A stretch of 60,846 nucleotides of DNA from CAYUNT01 sp964446285 (GTDB lineage Bacteria; Sumerlaeota; Sumerlaeia; SLMS01; CAYUNT01). Of this stretch, positions 18,215-26,264 are shown in pieces (the first letter of the stretch is position 1; every line of letters begins with the position of its first letter). The stretch is from NCBI GenBank assembly GCA_964446285.1, contig CAYUNT010000004.1, forward strand, positions 1-60,846. The letters are read 5' to 3'. A program made the translations under genes and the position numbers. The notes under the pieces were generated by a model. The model did not search any database. It was not told the DNA's origin and saw nothing but the letters and a program-made list of their open reading frames with translations.

Positions 18215-20023
18215 ATGAATGAAAAGTTGCGCTCCGGCTCCCCGGCATTTCATTCGCGTCATGTGCCTTGGCGAATCGGAGCGCCCGTCTTTGCCCTGAT
18301 GATTCTTGGCGCGGTTCTTTTCAGCGCCGGGTGTTCGCGTTCGGAGGCGGAATCCGTCGCGCCCCCGCCCGCTGCCATGCTGACAATCGAGGACATCCGC
18401 GGCGCGCGCGGCGAATCTGTCACTTTTCCTGTTGTGGCCAGCAAAATTTCCGGGGAAACGCGCGCCATCGAATGGGTGGTGGACCTGGGGATCAAGGAGA
18501 TAGCGAAGGCTTCGATCCGCGCCGGGGCCGATGCGCCCGCCAACGCGCGCGTGTTCATCGAACCGGCTCCGGGCGAAGGCGCTCCGGCGTTTCTGTGCCG
18601 CGTAGCCGCCGATGACGCCGGCGAAAGTGGCGGCGCGGGTGCTTCCATCGGCTCGGGCGAAATTGCCCGGATCACAATTAAAATGCCCGGACGCATCGTC
18701 GGGAGGATGCCTTTTCATATCCGCGATGCCCGCGCGCTTGCCGCCGATCCCGCCGCCCCGCCCGCCGCGCTTCTCGCGAGCGCGGGCACGATCGCCGTTT
18801 CGCTCCTTTCCGCTCCTGTCACGTTATTTGCGTTCATGGCCGGCTGCGTGGCGCTGATCTTCTGGCTCGGGCAGCGCAAGGCGCTTGCGGGCTTTTTCCG
18901 CTATTTGCCGCCGTTGATCTGGACCTATTTCATTCCCATGCTGGCGACCACGCTCGGGATAACGCCGGATCAGTCGCCGCTGTATTCTCCTTTCATGTCG
19001 CGGATCATCCTGCCGGCCATTTTGGTGCTGCTGCTGATTCCGTCGGACCTGAGCGGAATCGCGAAACTGGGCTTCAAGGCCCTCTTTATGATGCTGACCG
19101 GGACGTTGGGCATCGTTCTTGGCGCGCTCGGGTCGTTCGCGCTGTTCACGAAGTTGTTTCCCTCGGCCATTCCACCTGAGACGTGGAAAGGCATTGCGGC
19201 GCTCTCGGGGTCGTGGATCGGCGGCTCGCCCAATATGTTCGCCGTGATGGAATCCGTCGGGACTCCGCCTTCGATCATCGGTCCGCTCGTTGTGGTGGAT
19301 ACGGTGCTGGCGTATTCGTGGCTTGGACTGCTGATTGCGCTTTCGGCATATCAGAAGCGCGTGGATGCATACCACAAAGCCGATTCGTCGGTGATCGATA
19401 AAATTAGCGCGCATCTCGAGGCCGAACACGCCGCCAACGCCCGCGATCCGAAGGTGGCCGACATCGCGCTGATGATCGGCGTGGCGTTTGTGGTGAGCCA
19501 GATTTGCATTTGGCTCGGAAAGCCCATATTCAAATTTTTTGATGCCACGCTGGGATTCAGGGCGCTCTCGGAAGTCATCAACGCTTACGGCTGGGGGATT
19601 TTGCTCATTACGGCGGCGGGCTTGGCGCTTTCGATGACGCGGCTTCGCGCGCTCGATTACTGCGGCGCGTCGTCGATTGGCTATGTGGGCCTCTATCTGC
19701 TGCTTACTTGCTATGGCGCGCAGGCGAATTTGAAGGCCGTGATCGAGGTTCCGGTCTTTTTCGGCATTGGATTTGTATGGATTGTGATTCATGTGGCGAT
19801 TTTGTATGCGGGAATGCGGCTGCTGCGCGCGCCGTTGTTCCTGGCCTCGACAAGTTCGATGGCGAACATCGGCGGAACGGCCTCGGCGCCCGTAGTGGCG
19901 GCTGCGTATAATCAGTCGATGGCGCCAGTCGGACTGGTCATGGCCATCATCGGCAGCATCCTCGGAACTCCCGTGGCCTTGTTTGTGGTCGCCGTGGCGT
20001 GCAAGGCTATATCCGGCGAATAA
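18215..20023 (+). CDS. Cohesin-like domain fused to DUF819 membrane protein (602 aa)
   Basis: The N-terminus has a hydrophobic segment ending in a lipobox-like FSAGC (about residue 40). Residues about 50-195 read like a cohesin fold: LTIEDIRGARGESVTFPVV at the start, GSGEIARITIKMPGRIVG in the middle and SAGTIAVSL at the end. From about residue 200 a DUF819/YjcL-type transporter-like membrane domain follows, with about ten helices and conserved LSGSWIGGSPNMFAV and SMANIGGTASAPVVAAAY. DUF819 proteins are usually about 400 residues and lack the extracytoplasmic module. The stop is three bases before the ATG of the ICMT-like gene, so they are probably cotranscribed. The DUF819 call is firm, the cohesin call is inference. 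Confidence 0.75.
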   Translation: MNEKLRSGSPAFHSRHVPWRIGAPVFALMILGAVLFSAGCSRSEAESVAPPPAAMLTIEDIRGARGESVTFPVVASKISGETRAIEWVVDLGIKEIAKASIRAGADAPANARVFIEPAPGEGAPAFLCRVAADDAGESGGAGASIGSGEIARITIKMPGRIVGRMPFHIRDARALAADPAAPPAALLASAGTIAVSLLSAPVTLFAFMAGCVALIFWLGQRKALAGFFRYLPPLIWTYFIPMLATTLGITPDQSPLYSPFMSRIILPAILVLLLIPSDLSGIAKLGFKALFMMLTGTLGIVLGALGSFALFTKLFPSAIPPETWKGIAALSGSWIGGSPNMFAVMESVGTPPSIIGPLVVVDTVLAYSWLGLLIALSAYQKRVDAYHKADSSVIDKISAHLEAEHAANARDPKVADIALMIGVAFVVSQICIWLGKPIFKFFDATLGFRALSEVINAYGWGILLITAAGLALSMTRLRALDYCGASSIGYVGLYLLLTCYGAQANLKAVIEVPVFFGIGFVWIVIHVAILYAGMRLLRAPLFLASTSSMANIGGTASAPVVAAAYNQSMAPVGLVMAIIGSILGTPVALFVVAVACKAISGE

Positions 20024-20025
20024 AG

Positions 20026-20469
20026 ATGAAAAAGATCATGCCACCTGCCCATTTCTTTGCGGGCATCCTAATGATGCTTGCCCTGCATCTTCTTGCGCCT
20101 CGGCCGCAAATTGTCTCGGGTTTCTTGCGGGGGGCGGGTGCGGTTTTCATCGTGATGGGGCTGTTTCTTATGATGGTGGCGGACCGGCAATTCAAACGGC
20201 GCGGCACGACGATCAGACCTTTTCAGCAGTCCGCTGTTCTTGTCACGGACGGGGCATATCGCATCAGCCGTCATCCCATCTACTTGGGAATGGCGCTTGT
20301 GCTGGCCGGCATTGCAATCCTTCTGGGTTCTCTCGTTTCCTGGGTTCCCGTGGTCCTGCTTGTCATTGTGTTGGAAATCGTATTCATTCGAAACGAGGAG
20401 GCAATGCTCCGCGCCACTTTTGGCGAGGAGTATCGTCACTACAGCGAGCGCGTCCGAAAATGGATATGA
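20026..20469 (+). CDS. ICMT/PEMT-family membrane methyltransferase (147 aa)
   Basis: Small integral membrane protein with four hydrophobic helices and the isoprenylcysteine/phospholipid methyltransferase signature LVTDGAYRISRHPIYLGMALVLAG near residue 75, then the C-terminal FIRNEEAMLRATFGEEYRHY block that binds S-adenosylmethionine. Bacterial members methylate lipids, quinone precursors or unknown small molecules; the substrate is not predictable. The start is the ATG two bases after the preceding TAA. Its stop overlaps the next gene's ATG at 20466 (ATGA), a translational-coupling arrangement. Confidence 0.85.
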   Translation: MKKIMPPAHFFAGILMMLALHLLAPRPQIVSGFLRGAGAVFIVMGLFLMMVADRQFKRRGTTIRPFQQSAVLVTDGAYRISRHPIYLGMALVLAGIAILLGSLVSWVPVVLLVIVLEIVFIRNEEAMLRATFGEEYRHYSERVRKWI

Positions 20470-22133
20470 AAAAAAACGCTGTTTTCGCGCCGCTTTCGCG
20501 GCGTGGAGTGCTTTTTTCCGCATGGCTTGCCGCGCGGATTTTCGCGGCGGCCCTTGCCGGAATGACGGTCCTGCCCGGAGCGGTGCAGGCGCAAATTTCG
20601 CTCCATGAAATGCGGCGCATTGTTAAAGAAGGCGGAAATCCCGAGGCGCTGCCCCTGCTGCCGCTCGTGGAAACGGTGGCCAATCACGGAAGCGTTGTAG
20701 CGCGCGGGCGATTGTATTTGATCGGAGGCGAGCGCGCCGCCGAACCGGGCGCGGAGCCGCAACCCTCCTCGCGTGTGATTTCCGCAAAAATCGAATTGGG
20801 CGGAGGTCTCGGCCCTTGGCGCGAGGAAGCGCCTCTTCCCGCCGCGCCTCTGGGTCCGCTGACGTCTTCGTGCGCCACGCTCGGCGACTCGGCCATTCTG
20901 GCGGCCCTGGGCGGCAATGGCGGGGGGGGGGGGGGGAGGAACGGTGCGTCGAACCGCATCGCCGTTGCGCGTCTGGATGAAGCGGGCCGCATTCGCGCAT
21001 GGACCTTGTCTCCGCCGTGGCCGGGTCCGCCCGCCATCGAGACGGCGCTCGCCGTCGCCGATTGCGGTGTATTTGTTGTTGGCGGATTCGATCCCGTGGC
21101 AAGCGCCACGCTCGCGAACGTGTATCGCGCGCCTCGCAACGTTTTCGATGGCGCGGCAGATTCGCCCCAGTCCGGCGATTCGAGCCTCTGGAACGCCGAA
21201 GCGCCTCTTCCCGCCCCGCGCCGCCGCGCCGCGGCCCTCGCCGCGGGCAAGCGCCTTTTTGTTATTAGCGGATACGAGCGCGCCGCCCAGGGTCCGCCCC
21301 TTCCCAAGGTCTTCTCGCTCGCGCTGGGAACCACATCCACGCTCGGGCTGAACTGGAGCCGCGCTGAAGCCCCGCTCGCCCGCCCCGTTTCCGGCGGCGC
21401 TTGCGCTCTGTTGGGCAATGCGCGCCTTTGCTGGTTCGGGACGTTTCAGAAGGCCGGGCTGAAGGCGCGCGGTTTTCAGACCGCCGTTCCCGCCGAGTCG
21501 GGAATCCGTTCCTGGCGTTCATCTTCGATCGATCTTCCCGAGGTGGACGGATTCGGCTTCGCCGCGGATCCCGTTGCCCGCCGCGCCTATATTACGGGGG
21601 GGCGGCAGCCCGAATCCGCCGGAGGGCGCACGATTCCTGATGTGTGGGTCGTGGCCTTGGGATCGGAAGACGAAACCGCCAAGCCCGGCGTTGCATCCGC
21701 GCAGCAATCTTCCGCCGCCCGCGAGGGGGATGTTATTTTTTCAACCCCTGTCCCGGCGGCCATCCCGACTCTTCCTCCGAACCTGGAGCCATACATGCCC
21801 GAGCCGCCGGTGACGTTCTATTCCGAAGGCAAGGCATTCGAGGAGGCCCATCGCCGCGGGGTGCCTATGCTTCTTGTTGTATATTCCGGGGCGGATGCGG
21901 AGTCGCAGCGGCTTAGGAGCGGCCTGTTCGCGCAGCAGAAATTCCTCAACAGCATGGATGGAATCGTGCTCGGCGAGGTGAACGTGGATGAACGCCCCGA
22001 AGCGCGCACCGAATACGGAGCCGAGTCGCTGCCGTGCTTTTTATTGTATAACGCAAAAGGAACCCTGATCGAGCGCAACACGGCAGCGCGCTCCCTCGGC
22101 GATTTTGCCAAACTCACTTTTAAAGTCCGCTGA
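20466..22133 (+). CDS. Secreted kelch-type propeller with C-terminal thioredoxin-like domain (555 aa)
   Basis: The signal peptide (to about …LPGAVQAQ) is followed by kelch-like beta-propeller repeats (RGRLYLIGGERA, CGVFVVGGFDP, GKRLFVISGYERA, ARRAYITGGRQPES). A C-terminal domain of about 110 residues resembles thioredoxin (VTFYSEGKAFEEAHRRGVPML, GEVNVDERPEARTEYGAESLPCFLLYN), but the CXXC is replaced by SGAD, so it is probably not a redox enzyme. The start overlaps the ICMT-like stop; ATG 20460 is an alternative. A run of fifteen G (20922-20936) encodes part of a poly-Gly loop. It is convergent with kdsB. Confidence 0.75.
   Translation: MKKNAVFAPLSRRGVLFSAWLAARIFAAALAGMTVLPGAVQAQISLHEMRRIVKEGGNPEALPLLPLVETVANHGSVVARGRLYLIGGERAAEPGAEPQPSSRVISAKIELGGGLGPWREEAPLPAAPLGPLTSSCATLGDSAILAALGGNGGGGGGRNGASNRIAVARLDEAGRIRAWTLSPPWPGPPAIETALAVADCGVFVVGGFDPVASATLANVYRAPRNVFDGAADSPQSGDSSLWNAEAPLPAPRRRAAALAAGKRLFVISGYERAAQGPPLPKVFSLALGTTSTLGLNWSRAEAPLARPVSGGACALLGNARLCWFGTFQKAGLKARGFQTAVPAESGIRSWRSSSIDLPEVDGFGFAADPVARRAYITGGRQPESAGGRTIPDVWVVALGSEDETAKPGVASAQQSSAAREGDVIFSTPVPAAIPTLPPNLEPYMPEPPVTFYSEGKAFEEAHRRGVPMLLVVYSGADAESQRLRSGLFAQQKFLNSMDGIVLGEVNVDERPEARTEYGAESLPCFLLYNAKGTLIERNTAARSLGDFAKLTFKVR
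20922..20936 (+). repeat. G15 homopolymer inside the kelch-thioredoxin gene
   Basis: Fifteen consecutive G in the coding strand. The frame is open at this length. Confidence 0.85.
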
Positions 22134-22144
22134 TACCGGCGCGA

Positions 22145-22900
22145 TTATCCCCGTTTCGCCAGCAGGGCGGCGGCGCGCGCCAGGTCATCGGGCGTGTCGA
22201 TTCCCGCCGAGTCGTGCGGCGTGTCCACGCACCGGATCCGATAGCCCGCTTCGAGAAACCGCAGCTGTTCGAGTTTTTCCGCGAGTTCCAGGCGCGAGGG
22301 CGGCATGCCCACAAACGCCCGCAGCGCCTCGGGGCGATACACATAAATTCCAAGATGCTTATGCCCCCAGACAAACCCGGGCGCCTGGGTTTCCGCCGCT
22401 TCGCGCCGCGCCGGGCTGGGCAGGGGCGAACGCGAAAAATACAACGCCACGGCGTTGTCGCCGCGAACCACCTTCACCACGGATGGGTCGTCGAAGCGCG
22501 CGCGATCCGTGATGGGCACGCACGCCGTGCCGACGGCGCATTGGTCGTCTTCAAGCAGGGCTTGCAGCGAACGCGCAACGGTTTCGGGGTGCATGAGCGG
22601 CTCATCGCCCTGGATGTTGATGACGGCGCGGCAGGGGCGATCCCCGATGGCCGCCGCGATGCGGTCCGTTCCGCTCGGGCACGAAACCGGCGTCATCACG
22701 GCTTTTCCGCCAAATCCTTCGACGGCGCGGCGGATTCGATCGTCTTCCGTCGCCACGAGAACTTCATCCACGCCCGGCACGCGGCAGGCCGCCTCCCAAA
22801 CCCATTGCACCATGGGCTTGCCACAGAGATCGGCCAGGGGTTTGCCGGGAAATCGCTGCGCACCGTAGCGCGCGGGAATTACACAGAAGATTGGAAGCAT
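22145..22900 (-). CDS. kdsB: 3-deoxy-manno-octulosonate cytidylyltransferase (251 aa)
   Basis: Activates KDO to CMP-KDO for lipid A-core LPS synthesis. It shows IPARYGAQRFPGKPLADLCGKPMVQWVW at the N-terminus, ATEDDRI, the TPVSCPSGTDRIAAA loop, NIQGDEPLMHPETV with the metal-binding Asp, and the C-terminal RFLEAGYRIRCVDTP block. Length is standard. Its presence indicates a KDO-containing outer membrane. The ATG at 22900 follows an intergenic repeat cluster. Confidence 0.96.
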   Translation of the reverse strand: MLPIFCVIPARYGAQRFPGKPLADLCGKPMVQWVWEAACRVPGVDEVLVATEDDRIRRAVEGFGGKAVMTPVSCPSGTDRIAAAIGDRPCRAVINIQGDEPLMHPETVARSLQALLEDDQCAVGTACVPITDRARFDDPSVVKVVRGDNAVALYFSRSPLPSPARREAAETQAPGFVWGHKHLGIYVYRPEALRAFVGMPPSRLELAEKLEQLRFLEAGYRIRCVDTPHDSAGIDTPDDLARAAALLAKRG

Positions 22901-22915
22901 AAGTGGGCCTGTAGG

Positions 22916-22990
22916 GAGAGTTGAGAGTTGTGGGTTGAGAGTTGTGAGAAAGAGAGTGATCAGGGGGCAGTGAACAGTAGTCAGTGATCA
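22916..22990 (+). repeat. Composite heptamer repeat array, copy 2
   Basis: A seven-base period is visible almost throughout: GAGTTGT-type units, a GAGAAAGAGA junction, then CAGTGAA/CAGTGAT units. It lies between kdsB and the Uma2 gene, a 214-base gap without a gene. Confidence 0.8.
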
Positions 22991-23028
22991 GAATCGGATT
23001 TGTGAAGGGGATCTGGCAAAGCCCGGAG

Positions 23029-23104
23029 TGTCTTTTGGGTCCCTTTCGTCTTTTAGGTCCTTTTTATCCCTTGAGTCCCCTTGGATCCTTTCAGTCTTTT
23101 CGCT
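23029..23104 (+). repeat. Nine-base-periodic GTCCTTTNN repeat array
   Basis: About eight degenerate nonamers of the form GTCTTTTNG / GTCCCTTTC run up to the 3' end of the Uma2 gene. Confidence 0.65.
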
Positions 23105-23114
23105 CATGATCCCA

Positions 23115-23555
23115 TCAGGGTTCGAAAAGAGCGGGCAAATCCAGGGAAAAGCCTTCCAGAACTTCGGATTCAATGTTGCCCTGATGACGCGGCAGCGCTT
23201 CCCATCCCGAAGCCCTGTGGAGTCCAACCCACGCGGCTTTTCGCAAAGGCGAAATCATCCAGAGTTCCCCCACGCCCGCGCGGTAGCAGCGCTGGAGCAT
23301 CTCGGACATCGTAAAGGGGTTGTCGTCTTCATCGAGCACCTCGGCCACCCAGTCGGGCGGTCCCTCGATCCATTCCTTCGCCCGGTCGAGATGCCCTTGA
23401 AGAAGCACGGACACATCCGGCTGCACCGTCAGGTTGTCGGGAAATTTGCACCCCGCGAAGGCGTAGCACCGCCCGACCGGTTTCGCCCTCAAAAACGCCT
23501 CCACCTCGTGAATCAGGCGGGCAGTTACCAGGGAATGCTGGCATCGCTTGAACAT
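23115..23555 (-). CDS. Uma2-family (DUF820) protein, probably N-terminally truncated (146 aa)
   Basis: Restriction-endonuclease-fold protein of the Uma2 family (function unknown). The conserved core is present: LTVQPDVSVLL with the acidic PD, PPDWVAEVLDEDDN matching the usual EVLSPS segment, and YRAGVGELWMISP. Typical members are about 190 residues and begin with an EYLxLPE…YELIDGE block that is missing here. The frame meets a TGA 21 bases upstream of the chosen ATG. It may be a shortened but used gene, or a decaying remnant; repeats flank it on both sides. Confidence 0.6.
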   Translation of the reverse strand: MFKRCQHSLVTARLIHEVEAFLRAKPVGRCYAFAGCKFPDNLTVQPDVSVLLQGHLDRAKEWIEGPPDWVAEVLDEDDNPFTMSEMLQRCYRAGVGELWMISPLRKAAWVGLHRASGWEALPRHQGNIESEVLEGFSLDLPALFEP

Positions 23556-23651
23556 GTTCGCCGAGCCTCCGCATCATTTCCCGCGCGGGCGCGCAAGCAT
23601 GGCGTGGCCGCCGCCGCCGCGGGGCTTGCAGTTTATCCGAAAACCTTGCAC

Positions 23652-23690
23652 GGAATCTTGGGCGAGACGCCCAAGCCACCGGAGGTTTTC
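23652..23690 (+). repeat. Intergenic hairpin repeat unit
   Basis: Stem CTTGGGCG-aga-CGCCCAAG followed by CCACCGGAGG. Relative to the argH copy, the A-T pair is changed to G-C on both arms. Confidence 0.85.
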
Positions 23691-23700
23691 GGATAGGGGT

Positions 23701-25137
23701 TTATTCCTCCGTCCTCCACTGGACTTTCCATCCGCGCAAATCCACATGAACCGTCGGGCCATCTGGGGCCTCGGGTCCGGCGCAATGCGCCTCGATTCCA
23801 ATGCCCCCAAGCAATCCTGTTTCTTTCTGAACCGCCTCGACCCACGCGGCCAGGCGTTCCGCATCCGCGATCGTCACGGCCCCATCGCCTGTCAGGTCGT
23901 CCATGCGCCGGTCGCGGTTCGAGTCCACAATCAGCACCGCGCCATCGCCGTATTGATGGCGGCTGAAGGAAGCGAGCGCAATCCCCTCGCGCGCCAGAAC
24001 CAGCCGCTGATACGGCGAAACAAAACCCCGCAACACGGCGAGCGAATCTTCGGGGCGGCCTTCCTGCTTCAGACGGGCGCTGAGCGCCTCCAGAAAATCC
24101 ACCAGCCGCAAGTCGAGCGCGATGCAATGCGGTTTGGCGCGTTCGGAGAAGGGCGAAAAATCCCCAAGCCGGAAATGCGCACTCAGGCGAAGCGGCGCGG
24201 TTTGCGGCGTCACCTGCACGAAATACTTCGGCGGCGCATAGGCGTCGAGGTGTTCGCGCACGATGCTCGGCGCAGAATCCAGCGCCGGATTTGGATAAAT
24301 CCCCACCGTGTAGCCGTCGAGAATCCCGTCGCCTGACGGATTGAAAGAGCGGCGGACCAGGCAAGTGGCCGCCCAATCGCCTTCGGCGGCGCGAACCGAT
24401 TCCTGCGCCTGAAGGGCGGAATCCGAGGCATCCGAAAACCGAGTGACTTGCTGCAATTTTACGCCAACTTCATACGCTTTTGGCGCGGCGGGCGCGCGCC
24501 AAACCGCTTCCGATGTCGAACGCTTGACCAAGGTTCCGCCGTCCATCCGCCAAGTGGAACGCGAGGTTTCATCGAACACAAACGAGCGCGGCTTGGAGAG
24601 GTCCAGCGTGGCGGGCGGTTCGAGTTCCTGGGGTGCTTGCGCCGCTCCGGGGACAACAGACAGAGGAACTTCTTCGAGCGGGTCAGCCAGAAACGCCATG
24701 CCTGGTCCCGCTAGCGCGCGACCCCGGACGGCCACGGTCACATCCATCTTTACGGGAACCGGCGTGGCGACGCCCGGCCCGAGGGGGCGTGGCGCATTGA
24801 TGTCTTCCAGGCTCAGCGTGATTGGCGTTGCGCCAGGCGCGCCGGGAGCGGCCGTTTCGCTTGGTTTGGCCGCCGCTGGCTGCGCGGGCGCGGGAGTTGC
24901 CGCCGCGGGAACAGCGGGAGCGATTCGCTTTGTTGGCGCGGGAATTGTTGTCGGGGCGGGGGGCCGCGCCGTGGGTGCCGCCAGGGGCGTGGGCGTAGGA
25001 TTGGCCACGCCCGAAGCGAAACCCGATGACGAGACCGATGGACGATTGGCTTGTCCTGGCGCGGAAAACGCCAGAGCCATCCACAGAATCACTGCGGAAG
25101 CCGAAAGAACTTGTCGCGGGAATTGTCGAGAGCGCAT
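23701..25137 (-). CDS. Secreted M15/DUF882-like peptidase with dockerin-like calcium loop (478 aa)
   Basis: Signal peptide MRSRQFPRQVLSASAVI… sets the start at 25137. A Pro/Ala/Thr-rich linker (about residues 30-110) and an unassigned middle region follow. The C-terminal 150 residues resemble D-Ala-D-Ala carboxypeptidases of the M15/DUF882 type: LRGFVSPYQ, then SFSRHQYGDGAVLIVD (His, Gly, Asp zinc-site pattern) and the closing PTVHVDLRGWKVQW (HVD). Between them lies DLTGDGAVTIADAERLAAWV, a good type I dockerin-like calcium loop and helix. It probably trims cell-wall peptides in the periplasm or outside. Peptidase assignment is by motif only. It is followed by a hairpin repeat. Confidence 0.6.
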   Translation of the reverse strand: MRSRQFPRQVLSASAVILWMALAFSAPGQANRPSVSSSGFASGVANPTPTPLAAPTARPPAPTTIPAPTKRIAPAVPAAATPAPAQPAAAKPSETAAPGAPGATPITLSLEDINAPRPLGPGVATPVPVKMDVTVAVRGRALAGPGMAFLADPLEEVPLSVVPGAAQAPQELEPPATLDLSKPRSFVFDETSRSTWRMDGGTLVKRSTSEAVWRAPAAPKAYEVGVKLQQVTRFSDASDSALQAQESVRAAEGDWAATCLVRRSFNPSGDGILDGYTVGIYPNPALDSAPSIVREHLDAYAPPKYFVQVTPQTAPLRLSAHFRLGDFSPFSERAKPHCIALDLRLVDFLEALSARLKQEGRPEDSLAVLRGFVSPYQRLVLAREGIALASFSRHQYGDGAVLIVDSNRDRRMDDLTGDGAVTIADAERLAAWVEAVQKETGLLGGIGIEAHCAGPEAPDGPTVHVDLRGWKVQWRTEE

Positions 25138-25294
25138 GGGAACGGGGAACCTCTGGGAAACTCTGCTCGCCGCTTTAGAATCGGGCAGCACGATAGACCT
25201 GCCTCGACATGCGGGAGCGGGCAAGCGAAAACGCAGAAAATATGAAGAAAGAAAGGTCCGCAAGGAGCGGTTCAAACTAATGGCGGCGCGCCGA

Positions 25295-25897
25295 TTAGCG
25301 CCACCAGGGGTCCTTGCGTTCTTTCTTGAAATCGTAAAGTTTTTCCCAAACCACCAAGCCGTTTTCCACATCGGTCAGGCGGAAAGTAATCTGGACAAAG
25401 TTGCTCTTATAGCGCCCTTCCACCTCGCTGATCGAATCCAGCGCACCTGTCAGCAGGAAGTCCGCGCCAACGAGTTCCTTGTATTGCTTGGCCGTGATCG
25501 CTCCGGCGCGTTTCTGGGCGCGAATCTCGTCGATCCGCTTCACCGCGGACTCTTCGAGGAACTGGAACTTGCCGGGAGCGGCCTCGAGCATCGTCGCGCG
25601 GATGCGCCGCAGGAACATGTCCTTGTTAATCGCCTGCGTTGTGTTGTTCTGGAGCGAATAAAATTCAATGACAGGAGGCTGGCCCGCCACCTGGAACCGG
25701 CCGACGTTTTTGAGCATGTCGGTCGTCGCCTCGCGGACAACGCCAATCAGGTCTTTGCTTCCGACGCCGATGCTGCCGTCGCGATTGGCCTTTTCCGGAT
25801 CGCTGTAGCGGGTTTTGTATCCGCACCCGGCCAGGGCAAGGATGAGGGCGGAAACGGCGGCCAGAGTAACGATTCTTCGAGCAATGCGCGCGGACAT
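25295..25897 (-). CDS. LpoB-like penicillin-binding-protein activator lipoprotein (200 aa)
   Basis: Outer-membrane lipoprotein of the LpoB/PF13036 type, which activates a class A penicillin-binding protein across the periplasm. It has a signal with lipobox LALAGCGYK (Cys25), then the core DLIGVVREATTDMLKN, PPVIEFYSLQNNTTQAINKDMF, KFQFLEE, GADFLLTGALDSISE and the closing VWEKLYDF. Length matches LpoB (about 190-210). The frame is open further upstream, but that part is not protein-like, and the signal peptide sets the start at 25897. No penicillin-binding protein is in the window. Confidence 0.85.
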   Translation of the reverse strand: MSARIARRIVTLAAVSALILALAGCGYKTRYSDPEKANRDGSIGVGSKDLIGVVREATTDMLKNVGRFQVAGQPPVIEFYSLQNNTTQAINKDMFLRRIRATMLEAAPGKFQFLEESAVKRIDEIRAQKRAGAITAKQYKELVGADFLLTGALDSISEVEGRYKSNFVQITFRLTDVENGLVVWEKLYDFKKERKDPWWR

Positions 25898-26264
25898 GTC
25901 AGTTCGCCTCCAATCGGAGGAATGCGGGGAAAGCGCATGGATAAGAAAAGCGCCGGAATCGCAAAGGCTGCGCACGTGCGTGAGCGCCTTTGCCCGGACG
26001 CCGCACACATTTACCCATACCTTCCCGGCGCTGGCAATAGATTCATAATACGCGGGCGCGTTTTGCGCATCGGAAAGCCACAAACTGGTTTCAGGCTGGG
26101 CAGGCTCGCGCCTTGACTTTTTAGCCGAATCCGCCAATCCTGCGCCTGAGAATCTGCGGGTCGCGGCCGCCAAACAGGAATGCAATACGGGCCGTTTCCG
26201 CTCACTGCATGCCAATCTCATGCCGGCAATCGTTCCGGCGCACATCCACATATCGAGGCGCACA
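25898..26264. promoter_or_regulatory. Divergent intergenic region lpoB-like / pilus ATPase operon
   Basis: 367 bases without a convincing gene. TTGACT at 26113-26118 could be a -35 for the pilus genes, but the matching -10 at 26136 (AATCCT) is poor. GAGG at 26255-26258, six bases before ATG 26265, is a clear ribosome binding site and decides that start over the upstream ATG at 26220. Confidence 0.35.
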
